From the NCBI GenBank assembly GCA_024195265.1, contig JAJLRJ010000009.1, positions 11,277,791 through 11,341,790 of the forward strand: a stretch of 64,000 nucleotides of DNA, in the 5' to 3' direction. The position numbers were made by a program, and so were the translations under genes. This document shows, in pieces, positions 1 to 10,400 of this stretch. The stretch is from Dendrophyllia cribrosa (lineage: Eukaryota; Cnidaria; Anthozoa; Scleractinia; Dendrophylliidae). The number at the start of each line of letters is the position of its first letter. Position 1 is the stretch's first letter. The notes beneath the pieces are model-generated. The model ran no database searches and was not told the DNA's origin. It saw only the letters and a list, made by a program, of their open reading frames with translations.

Positions 1-100
1 CGGCAAATTTCACAGACGTTCGTATCGCGCAGCCAAATTTCTTGCCTACCGGTAGGCAAAAAATCTGGCTGCGCGATACAAACGTCTGTGAAATTTGCCG
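1..100. repeat. Near-perfect 100-bp hairpin element
   Basis: Bases 1-50 pair with 51-100 as an inverted repeat with only a few mismatches. The ends read CGGCAAATTTCACAGACGTT and its complement, and the centre is CTACCGGTAG. It has no coding capacity. It fits a foldback MITE; because it begins at the window edge, outer flanks and target duplication cannot be judged. Confidence 0.8.
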
Positions 101-275
101 ACTTTGCGGAGCTATATCTCCACTATTTTTCAAGATATCGCTTTTAAACTCGGCCACTTTACTAATTTTGAGATGCTTTTTCCAGTAGTGTCGATGGATT
201 TTTGCTATCTGGCCAATATAAAAATTTGGAAAAACCGTGATAAGGCCTATTGAGTTCGGGTCATGTGAAGTACGG

Positions 276-475
276 CGTTTGCTCCACGTTGTCTCTAGTC
301 CACCAAGGTGTATAAATGGGTTCCGGTGACATAATGCTAGGCCGGGTAACCTTGCGGTGGACTAGCATCCCATCCAGGTGGGAGTAGTAATTCTCATGCA
401 ACAGAAACCGGGTAAAGCTCCGGGCCAGGTTGAGAGTCCGACGCGCTAACCACTAGACCACCGCACCTCTACTTG
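276..475 (-). repeat. SINE-like repeat with reversed tRNA-like head
   Basis: Bases 276-428 match the body of the SINE at 53453-53741 (shared pieces such as GTGTATAAATGGGT and GAAACCGGGT). They are followed by a tRNA-like segment read on the minus strand, with an A-box-like stretch around GTCTAGTGGTTAGCGCG near 460. In the other copy the head precedes the body in the body's own direction; here head and body face each other. I see no intact B box. This is a rearranged SINE or two abutting fragments, not a functional tRNA gene. Confidence 0.55.
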
Positions 476-618
476 TAATAAACTTACTGGGCTTTTTTCA
501 GTGAAGAAATTCCGGTAATTGGTGTTGCTGTTGTTGTATTTTTACACCAGCACCTTCCATGCACATTTGTACAGTTGTTCTTTGTACACCTGCCCTATTT
601 CGACAGCTAATTACCCAT

Positions 619-1351
619 CGTAGCGAATCGAACGGTTCGGTTATCGAACTTAATCGGACGTTTGATTAGGTTTGATTGAGTTCGATTAGGTTTGATTGTT
701 CGGTGTCTTCAAAAAATGATCGACGTTGGATTGCATTCAATTGAAAATGAAGGTGGAATGGGAATACGAGTGTCATAAACGCGAGTTTGCTTTGTAGGGC
801 TTTCCCCGGTGGATACGCAGGATACGCAACCTTTCCCGACTCTTCGTCGTAGGGGATTCCAAGTTGCTGTTAATTGTCTTTCTTGTAAATATGGCGCCAG
901 GTTTCTTTTATTTTACGTTACCTCGTAGCGTTATTCAATAATGAATGTTGCTTCCAAGACCGCGCCAGTGTTCACAACTAATCAAAGTATATTTACAATA
1001 ACTTGAAGATAATTATACCGTTGATGGCTTTGTTTCAGTTCATTGTACTTTGCTCGCGTTATCGAAGATTCTATATAGTGAATAAATCATGAAATGGTGA
1101 GATTAATTTTAAATTTTCCGTTGAACTTAATTCGTAATTGCTCTCGCGTACTTAGACAGACTGTTCAAATATCTGGTATATTTTGAGTGATTTTTCTTTA
1201 TTGTTCGATTGAGTTTGATTTGGTTCGATTGGGTTCCGAAATCGAATTCAGTCGAACCCTCACAAATTTTCTGGTTCGAATCAATCGTTCGCGTGATTAA
1301 GTTCGATTGAATTCGATTAAGTTCGATTACCGAACCGTTCGATTCGCTACG
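619..1351. mobile_element. 733-bp MITE with 22-bp terminal inverted repeats
   Basis: The ends 619-640 and 1330-1351 are perfect inverted repeats beginning CGTAGCGAATCGAACGG. Both subterminal zones carry many variants of a TTCGATT/TTTGATT heptamer in inverted orientation, typical of transposase-binding subterminal repeats. There is no ORF of note. It is a non-autonomous DNA element of unknown superfamily; no clear target duplication is visible. Confidence 0.75.
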
Positions 1352-1985
1352 CCAGGTAGTTAGGATTGTAGAGGAGAACTAGATTGGACCACAAACTGGT
1401 GAATTTGAGCAAGTTAAAAAAATGCATTTCGTTGGTTTCCGGTGATTATCGCCGCTGTAACAGTTCCACTGAGCTGGTCAATTTATTAGGCTGGACTGTA
1501 CTACTGAGAACAGAGACGTCTATTATCACAGGCGTCTTTATTATTTTATAAGATTTAAAATGGCTTCGTTGGTGTTCAGATGTCGCCTGATTTCGTTCTT
1601 TCTAATAGGTCGAATAGATCTTATGGTTATACTTACCGTCAGGTTCAATCCAACGTACAGAGTTATCGCGTTCGAAGAACGCAATCCTAATTTCGTGCTG
1701 GTTGTCCTGTGGTTTATGTGCAGTAAAATTTGAGATTTTTTGGTAGACGGTCTTCCAAATGGCCGCCCCTATTGGTTTTTTTTCAGGGGCTCATTTCCGC
1801 CGGAAATTTCTTCAAACGCGCCTCCATAATCTGTGATTACTGCTAGTTTATAGTATTTCTTTCCTAGAGTTAGTAGGATTGGAAAATTTTACCGCCCGAG
1901 TCAGCGTTTGTCACCTCACTACCGGCCTTTAAAGCCATTGCTGCACAGGCCATTCCTAATTCCGCCCTATCTTAAGGCGCCTTGG
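1352..1985. other. Non-coding stretch, nothing recognised
   Basis: There is no ORF with protein-like composition, no splice-flanked exon that fits the neighbouring gene, and no clear inverted repeat. It is ordinary A+T-rich spacer downstream of the VWA gene. Confidence 0.5.
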
Positions 1986-2345
1986 GGTACACGTGAATTT
2001 CAATGAAATTTTAAGAGGTTTAAAGAGAAAGAAAACGTTTTTGGAACACCATCAGACAGTTGATCCCACGCAAGAGCACCCCAGGTTGATAGTGGACTAT
2101 TTTGGTGTTCATCTGCTAATTTTTAACTTCAAATTCTAATTTTAAAAATACATTTAATCTTCAATATTAAAGATCTTATTTCCCTAAATTTTAAAAATCC
2201 TTTGATAAAAACTATTTCCTTCCAAACATACCCAAAAAATTACAAAACACCTCATAACATAGATTCATAAGATGAGCAGAGAGTTTTTGAATTGCTTGAA
2301 ACGTGATTAAAACCATGTTAAGTGGTGAAAAAATGGAATTCTGGT
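1986..2345. repeat. Dispersed repeat, second copy at 53850-54365
   Basis: Several short blocks occur in the same order here and at 53850-54365: a GTACACGTGAAT-like block, an AAGAGTTTAAAGA-like block, a stretch about a locus 'attttggtgt', the TTCAAATTCTAATTTT block and TCGAATCTTCAATATT-like block. Divergence is high. It is probably an old interspersed element; class unknown. Confidence 0.45.
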
Positions 2346-2507
2346 GGACCCCGCCTTAACGCTTATAATCTCTTTATGGGATTCATTATTGATTTTTTAA
2401 TTGCTTTATTTATCTGTATTGTTGCTTATTTTAGTATCGTTTATTTGGAAGTTTTAGGTCCTTATAGTATAAGCAAACTAAGCTAATTTCAGAAATGTAA
2501 TAAACTA

Positions 2508-2754
2508 ATGCCCCATTCACACCAACAGTTAAACATGTTTAAATGTTGTTTAGTTTAACTACGTTTTAGCCTCTATCTTGAACGTTTTGAAATGTATATG
2601 ACTCAAACTACCTGAAATGGTAATAAAGTCAATAAAGTTTCTTTTAGTAAAGATTTCACTCCAAATATTACGGGAGGTTAGGAGGTATTTTTGTAAACCT
2701 GTTTTAAACTAAACAACATTTAAACATGTTTAAGCGTTGGTGTGAATGGGGTAT
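2508..2754. mobile_element. 247-bp MITE with about 50-bp inverted arms
   Basis: The left arm (from ATGCCCCATTCACACCAAC) and right arm (ending GTTGGTGTGAATGGGGTAT) are inverted repeats that continue through AAACATGTTTAAA and GTTTAGTTTAA blocks. The core has no ORF. Flanking TA dinucleotides could be a target duplication. Non-autonomous DNA transposon. Confidence 0.75.
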
Positions 2755-2759
2755 AAGAA

Positions 2760-3810
2760 AGGGAACAGAGAGGGGAGGGGCGGGGGGGGGGGGGGGGTAG
2801 GGGTTATTGAGAACAACAACAACAACAACAATATAAAGAAGAAAAGGGGTTAGAACTTCTTACCCCACCCCAGCCCTGATATTTTTTTTTTTGGCAAAAC
2901 TAAACCGTTCTGCTTGTCAACAAAATATTTACAATGACCAAAACAAAAAAATTCCTCAGAATTTCATATTGTTTACAGAATTACATTATTTTTTTGTTCC
3001 AGGTTTCCAAAGGTTTGGGGGCTATCTGACTTTTCACTAGCTGACCACCTATGAATATTACAAATTGTCACAAGCCAAAAAATAACCAAGATTGATCTTT
3101 ATTCACCTCTGATATAATGTAAGGGCATGCAATATTCAATGGGCGACATCAAACAAATAGATGGATATCAAATCAAGATATACATGCATTGAAACACTAC
3201 ACGCAAAAACTTTAAAACGTTCGACTTGTGCGTGTATTTTTCTGTCTACTATGCTTGCACACGGCTGCCATGAGTTAAGAATTATCATTGCTTCCCACCA
3301 GGGTCCGGTTGTTGGAAAGCCGATTAACGCTAATCCAGGATTAAAAGTTAACCTAGGATTTCATTTCTCTTGTTTAAAAATGTTTTCAAAAGCTCACTTT
3401 TAGTTAGAAGTAAAGATAAGTCAAAGTCGAAACTGAAGGGTAAAAAACCTTTGGGAAAATTTTCATTGAGTAGTTATTTAACTGGAGTAAAAATTGATGC
3501 TAATCCTGGGTTAGCTTAATCGTACTTTGAACAACCCGGCCCAGGTGACTTAGTAGAGTTGGCGACCTACATATACATGTAGTAGACTAAGTAGAGTTGG
3601 TTTCAACTTCGAAAACTACGCGGGGGTGGACCCCAAAATTTCAAAAGAAGAAAGGTTCAATTAACTGTAGTGTAGTAGACACATGCTCCCCAAAGAAAGC
3701 CTATTTTTATATAATGTTCACTCTGTATTGTATTGTTGTATCTTTTGAAAATCAATCAATAAAAGCTATTAAAAGCAACAACCAAATATACAGTAACATA
3801 TACATGCATT
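2760..3810. other. Spacer with a poly-G run and CAA microsatellite; no gene
   Basis: It holds a run of about 19 G near 2780-2798 and a (CAA)n stretch at 2812-2830, the latter like the 3' tail of a CR1/L2-type LINE. Short ORFs here lack protein-like composition and splice context. Confidence 0.45.
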
Positions 3811-3816
3811 GAAACT

Positions 3817-4085
3817 AGCCTGGCTTGTGTGCCTAGCAGGTGTCGGGGAGAAGGGAACTGGGGAGAGAGGGAAAGGACGCCTGCAAAAGACCCTCATTTG
3901 TTCATTTCTGCGGACACTGGCAGCCGCAAAATCCTGATTGGCTAATTCGCGCTGGGCAGTAAACATAATAAATTCCTGCATGAAGTCTTCCATGTGAAAA
4001 AGCGCGTGCCAGTTTCTGATTGGTGAACGTATTGACAGTTGACGTAATTCGATTACAAGGAAATCTGTGGTCATAATGCAACTAG
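3817..4085 (+). repeat. Dispersed repeat, inverted copy at 30863-31135
   Basis: The block with CAGCGCGAATTAGCC, GCGCGTGCCAGTTTCTGATT and GGACGCCTG occurs here and, reverse-complemented and in reverse order, at 30863-31135. It is about 270 bp in both places. No coding signal is present; the transposon class is unknown. Confidence 0.6.
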
Positions 4086-4617
4086 CCTGGTTCTTATAGC
4101 AGGCTTTCCTTCCCTTATCCCTCTCTCCTTTTTCATGCCCCCCTCCCCGTTTACACCTGCCACTCTGGCCAACTTTAAAACTACAGTTGTACCAACTTGA
4201 ACAGTGTACACTACAGATAACATAGATGTCTCTCGCAATAAATTATTATTACAGTACGACTACTCTTTGCACATTGGCGAATGAAAACCTTGCATGTTAT
4301 CAATTGATTCCCTACAAGTTTAAGATCCAAGCAGGCTGCACGCCACAGAAACAACCAGTTTTATTGTTCAAACATTTGATTGCTATTGGTCAATTTACAA
4401 ATAGTTTTCTTGGATGGCCTTGCCTAGAGTAATCGCACTGTAATTATTTCCTTTTGTTTGTCATTGCTTTTGTTGTTGTTTTATTTTTTTTAGAGAAATA
4501 TTTTTGTTTTATCTTTTTTTTTATGTGGCACATTAACCTACATGTATTAAGAATAATATTAATAGACATCTCTTGATGTTCCTCTTTTCTTATTTTAATT
4601 TTTCACTACAATACTGA

Positions 4618-4926
4618 ACCCCAAGGGGGGTACTCCCATATAAAAATGACAGGGGAGCTCATCATACCTTTTAGGGGTCAAAATTTGCAGATTGGTACCC
4701 GCTTACGGTGCTTAAATCTAAAATGACCACAGTTAGGATTATTGCAGTACCTTTTAGGGTATAAAGCCGAAAAAATATGATAGAATAATTATGACATGCG
4801 TTGTTTTAGAATTGGTACCTCTTAGGGGTAAAAAATCATTTGCACCATACCAATCAAACAAGATTCTGGTACATTTTGGGTGTTTTTAAAAAATTTCTGA
4901 TGGGCATCCCTCTCATTTTTATATGG

Positions 4927-4972
<46 letters not shown>

Positions 4973-4975
4973 AGG
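4618..4975. mobile_element. MITE with CCCATATAAAAATGAC ends and a poly-C run
   Basis: The ends CCCATATAAAAATGAC (about 4636) and its complement CATTTTTATATGGGAG (about 4915) are inverted. Inside are repeated GGTACC-bearing motifs in inverted order. A run of about 39 C follows the right end. Copy 15765-16082 has the same ends and inner motifs; a solo end lies at 16495-16545 and a diverged relative at 31245-31420. Confidence 0.7.
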
Positions 4976-5307
4976 TACTGAACTACTGTGAAAAAAAACC
5001 CAACATCATTATACTCTAATATCTTTGCAAGCATGCATGACAATATTTGCAACAGCTAAAGTTCATGTGCAAAAGAAGGAGACAAGAAAAGAGTGGAAAG
5101 TGAGAAACACCTTGGCTTACGATTATCATTTGTTACATGCAGGTAATGGCCATTTAACATACTACAACCTTGACCTTGACTATGACTGCATGTGAAAAAC
5201 CTATAAATACTATATAAACTATGAACCTAAATAAAATATTATTCTAACATGTAAATTGTAACTTACAGTGTATTCTTAAAGGGACACTGTCTTGTCCTGG
5301 CTGATAT

Positions 5308-6329
5308 ACAGTAAAAACCCCCATAAAAGAACACGTGTCTTGGGGGGTTCAGGCTGATTTTGTTCTTATATATCGGGTGTTTTCTGCAAAATCAGCCTGA
5401 AAATGTTCTTAGTTCTTAAAATTGTTTCTAAAAATTGAATACTGCATAGACTACAATCGTACCAACAGATGAAATTAATGTGCAAACACAACATTTTAAT
5501 AAATGGATGGAACTAACCTTAACTGCATTAATCAAGGCAATACGTAATACAGTATACAATGGGGGAGGGGTAGCAGTTCTGGTGATAAACAACACGAAAC
5601 TCAGCAAAAGTCAAGCAAATTCAAAATGCACCAGCTCCCCCTCCTTAATTGAAGGGCTCCCTGCAATAACGTCCTCAGTGCGATTTTGGAAAATTTTCAC
5701 AGAAATCTTGGATTTTTGGCCTCCAAAGGGACTCACTTGCCAAAATTATGACTGGATCATGTACATATGACTGAAAGGATTTAATCCAGGTCAACAAATC
5801 TTCTATCTTCGTACAGAATAATTTTTTATTTTGAAAAGATACATAGGGTGTCCTGGGAGCCATAGGGTGTCATAGGAGCCCAAAACATTTTCTCAAAGAT
5901 GTGGATTTTCTTCCCCATTTTGGAGCTGTTTTAAGTACCTTAACAATAATAAATCATTAATTTGACAAAACTGTGCTTTTAAAGGCCTAAAACATACAAT
6001 TTTAGTGAAAGTTACCAAAAACACACTCAGGACGTTGTTGCAGGGAGCCCTTCAATTGCTAAATGTACCCTGGAAATTTCCATACCTGCTGTAAAACTCT
6101 GTGTGCAATGGTCTAGCACATAATTATACACTGTATTGATCTACTTAGTACTGTACCCTAGTAGATTATTCTTATATAACTGGCAGCCAATTTTTTTTAT
6201 ATAAGAACAATTTTCATTTTTCAGGCTGAATGTGTTCTTACATGTATATGTATATGGTACTTTTTTGACCAAATTTCAGCCTGAGTGTTCTTAATCTACT
6301 TGTTCTTTTATGCTGGTTTTTACTGTATT
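5308..6329. mobile_element. 1-kb inverted-repeat element holding a second MITE
   Basis: The left end (TACAGTAAAAACC, then CATAAAAGAACAC) is inverted against the right end (GTTCTTTTATGCTGG then TTTTTACTGTA). Subterminal blocks with TTCAGGCTGA and GTTCTTA recur on both sides. A second element with its own inverted ends lies inside at 5646-6058, so this is a nested insertion. No coding capacity. Confidence 0.65.
5646..6058. mobile_element. 413-bp MITE nested in the 5308-6329 element
   Basis: The ends AATTGAAGGGCTCCCTGCA and TGCAGGGAGCCCTTCAATT are inverted, followed inward by AACGTCCTCAGTG and CACTCAGGACGTT. The interior has no reading frame worth calling. It must be younger than the element that contains it. 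Confidence 0.75.
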
Positions 6330-6339
6330 GTGTTTTCAC

Positions 6340-7195
6340 GGTTATGGCCAGAAGCTACAATCTTGGACACAACTCATTGAGACAGTAGTGTTTCTGCACG
6401 CAAGTTAATCGTCATTCTAATGTCCTGTCAAAAAATACATTTATGAAAGCCCTCCCCTCCCCGCTCCATTCCCTTTGTGCTTGGAAGGGTTGCTCAGAGA
6501 CCAGGGATGCTACATTGTATTTGAGTACATACAACATTGTTTTGTGGGGGGTAGGGGAAAGTAGATATGATCATTTCTTTTAAAATTTAAAAGGAATTAT
6601 CATATGAGAAATGCTCAAAATTAGTTTAAGTGTATCAACAGTTCTGTCCGTGATTGTAGCCTTAAGATTCCTTTATTGTCTTGAAATACTGTAGGAAGGA
6701 AAAATCGCCAAAAGTGATCAAAGCAGAAAAATATATTAATTAATGAGACAAAATAACTGCTTAAAATGTAAACAATCTGGCAATTTTGATTTCTTGACCG
6801 CCTGTCATGAAATCAAATTTGATTAACTGTAATCCACTTCCACCCTTGCAATCCTGCATTTTATCTTAAAACTGCTGTTTTTGTTTTACTCTATAGAATC
6901 TTTCTATTCAACTACATTGTAATTTGTTTATTTTTGCGGCAATTGGCAATATAACATGGCAACAAGATAAGCAAAATTTGGTTATTATTTTGGCAGGACA
7001 GGGTCTTATTCAATCCACTTACACAGAGATCTTAAGGTTCACTGCCTACAGGAGAAAATTAATGATTTAAAAAAATATCTTGTTGATCAAAATTTCTGTT
7101 GATTGCATCTAAGCATGAACACAAGATACATGTACATCAACAAAGACAGGAATTAAAGCTGTGTTCACATGATTTGTTCATACAGATGATTTGTT
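6340..7195. other. Non-coding stretch, nothing recognised
   Basis: A+T-rich spacer. The part 6700-6850 resembles sequence near 52690-52760 on the same strand (blocks TTGACCGCCTGTCA and AATCAAATTTGAT), so at least one dispersed repeat lies here. No gene. Confidence 0.45.
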
Positions 7196-7198
7196 CAT

Positions 7199-7374
7199 AC
7201 AGTCAACTCTCTGAAAGCCAGACACCTCTCTAAGACGCTTGACTGGTTCAGGTCGAATTTCACTTGTTTGTTTGTAACTAGACTCTCTATATACATGTAA
7301 GGCAGAAACTTCTCTAAGACAGACAGCCAGGGCTGGTCCTGAGGGTGTCTGGCTTAGAGAAAGTTCACTGTACT
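7199..7374. mobile_element. Short MITE, ends ACAGTCAACTCTC / AAAGTTCACTGTA
   Basis: Imperfect inverted ends run inward through CCAGACACCTCTCTAAG and its complement GGTGTCTGGCTTAGAG. Pieces with the same AGACA..TCTAAGAC motif recur near 7308, 24318 and 29020. Confidence 0.55.
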
Positions 7375-7445
7375 ATAATGTAGGTTCACATGATTTGTTC
7401 ATACAGGTTGTACTTACATGATGGTGCAAGTGATACTTGTAGTAC

Positions 7446-7451
7446 TTTAAT
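7446..7451 (-). promoter_or_regulatory. Probable poly(A) signal of the VWA gene
   Basis: On the minus strand ATTAAA lies about 30 bases after the stop codon of the VWA gene. It is the nearest good hexamer, implying a very short 3' UTR. Position is the only support. Confidence 0.4.
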
Positions 7452-7479
7452 TTGAGAAAAATTAATGATATCAACAAGT

Positions 7480-10400
7480 TTATAGCCAGTGAATGTCAAT
7501 GGCATTAACGTCAATGGTAAGTTCACCAGTCTGCTCGTCATGTGTCGCTGGTATCTTGTTTCTCCCCAGTTCCTTCACTACTAACCTCTCACACGCATTT
7601 TTCGTAACAGGTGCTGGAACAGTTAAGGACACTTCCACCGTTGTCACTCCCATATTGCGGAATAATCGATAGTCCATTGGCTCGCTGCCTTTTAACAGTT
7701 CTCGTACTTCAGCCAAACGTCGTTTCCCAGCAATTTGCCTGGCTTTGGGTGTGGCTGGTTCAAGAGCCTCGTTGTTGCATTGTAGCTGCTGGCAGTTGAC
7801 ACTTCGAAGGCTGAGATGTTTCTCGAGTTCTGTGGCTAGGTCATCAACGGTAGTGGTCTTTTTCTCTGCACGACGTTTAGCCAGTTCCATGTGCAAGAAG
7901 TCTTCAATGTATCCCATGAGGTTTTCCTGAGAAACTTCCTCCAATGTTCCATTTATTATAACCTGCCAAAAAAATGTGTGAAATAAGTTTCAAAGCAGTC
8001 CCATACAAAATTACATCTGAGACCTGCCAAGTCTCTACAATATGTGAGCGACACGGCATCCCTAAGGTGTGACCATTCAAATCAAAGCTATTGAAGAAGT
8101 ACTTTCTAGTGGTGATGTTTATTATGCTATACAATGTGGTTCTAACTTTTGAGTCTGTGGACAAAATGCTAAAGTGTGGCCATTCAATCAGACAGTACTT
8201 TCAGGTAGTGTTGTTTATTATAAAATTTATTGTTGTACAAACAGATTCTCACTTTTGGCACTAGACTATGAATCAAATCTTTATCCAATGCTAAGTCAGT
8301 AAAAGACCCAGAAGAGGACAGCAGTGCATTCCTATGGTAATTTTATAAAAAAAGAGCTTTAAAAATGAACTTAAGGATTTTTCTCACCTGTGACAGTGCC
8401 TGGGCTCTGGAAAGAGGCACATACTGTCCACCTGTTTTGAATGCTAAGCCCATGTAGAAATCTTTGTATGTCAAGATGTTTGGTTCACATCCCACACAGT
8501 ACAGAACTATTCCATTTTCAACCATGGTTTTGCAAGCCTTCATAGGATCATTCCCTGAGGGACAGCCTTGGGGGAAGCCATCATGTTCTAATCCAAGGCC
8601 ATGGGGAGGGGCATCAGCTAAAAAGAAAGAAAATAAACAGTTTAACAAATGTATCAGAAAGTAAAGTACTGTTTATATATTAAGTACATGTATAAGATAA
8701 AGGTAGTGTTCCACTTTGCAACACAGATGGCCCATGCAGCTGGAGCTTAATCCAGTCTCTACACGATAAACAACTAAGAATATAATAATTTTATTATTAC
8801 TAGTTCTCCCTGGAAGGCAGGGGGTTTTGCCCACAGTCAGATTGCCCATCCCCCCCCCCCCTTCAGTCCCCTCAACAAGTTGGATGGCTCCACTCTACAA
8901 CTGTAGAAGCGTGAAATGATGGAAAATGATGGACACTAACCTCTTCATCATGTAAGATTCTTCTTTTCATGTAATATATCAAACACGAGGAAGAGTGTTT
9001 CATCAGGATTTCCAAACACCAAGAAGTGGGTTGAAAAAACGAGGTGCATCTAATGGTTCGCCCAAGAAGGAAAGGGATGCAATGTAATACATGAGCAGTA
9101 GGTTTGATTTTTATTGAATTAACTTATTAATTTCTGGCAATCCCATTGGTCAAAAGACTTGCCTTTTACGGAAGAGATCCCATTGACTATTTTTCGGTAA
9201 ACATTCCGCCGATTCGTATGTGCAGAAGTAAGATTCCGCAGTTAGTTCCACTTGCCTGTGAATGGCCGTCACCTTGGATGATTCCTCGCGTAACCTTTTT
9301 CACGACATTTCCTTTACTTACCATGTTTTTCAATCATGTAAATAGTGTATATAGAGTAAATAGTGTACATTTTAAATTCATTTTTGCTCTTGTCCTTTCA
9401 CTTTCATTTTTGCTTCAAATGGTGTTTGGCACTAGTTGACTGTGCTTGAAACACATAACGTGGAAACATGGAGAAGTTGTGGCCAATGGTTTACTCACAT
9501 GTTGCATCTGTTGAGGAGCTTTATTTTTTGCGAGGTTAATACATGTACCTCTAAAATCAAAATTTGTCAAGCTTGCTGTGGAAGAATTGCTACTGAACTG
9601 AAGTGTACTGTATGTGGCTTGATATAAGAATAGTCTCTAATTTTGTTGTGCTGTTTTTTCATGTTAGATCTTTGTTGGTTGAATCATAATTGGTTTACGG
9701 TTATTTTACGGACGATGACAAGGTGAATTTCATCCTCAGTCCTGCCACCCGGCTTAAAATTTTGTTGTGATCTCATGGCAAAACCAACTTCAAAGTGTTT
9801 GGATACCAGACGAAACACTCTTTAAATGTTTGATATAACTTCTCAAACTGATTATTAAATACAGAGAAAATGAAGGAATAAAATTGACAAAATCTATGCT
9901 AATTAATATCAGGTTTCCAAACCTCTGTCACACTAATGATTTCCTTTGTCCAAGCTTGATGGATTATTAACCCTTTAATTCTCGATATTAAAATACAAAT
10001 TCTCCTTTCTTGTCCACATAAATGTATTGCAGTAGTAGTGAGGAGAAGTTGTTTAAATATCTTGAAAATTCATCTTGGGTGATCATATCCTTAATTCTCA
10101 TGACCTCTCTGATTGGCCAAGCATTGATATTACAGTGCAGGTCAGAGATAAGCGAACCAAAATGTTCGCGCATAACGCGTCGGATAAATGTGTGCACATG
10201 CGTCTGCACATTACGGCGCGCACGAAATACGCGCATTCAGCAAGCTCATTAGTATTTATGAGCTAGATTTTTGTGGCGTGAATGTCGCAAGGCAATAGAC
10301 ACGTATTTACGCAACAGAAAACTTTCGGCACGCAGCAATTGATATGTGACAGGATTTTAGTTTTTCTTTAGTTGTAAAAATTGTTAATAGCAAGTGTGTT

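Noticed and set aside
3769..4074. 101-residue minus-strand ORF
   Set aside because: It lies on the dispersed repeat also found at 30863-31135, where the frame is not preserved.
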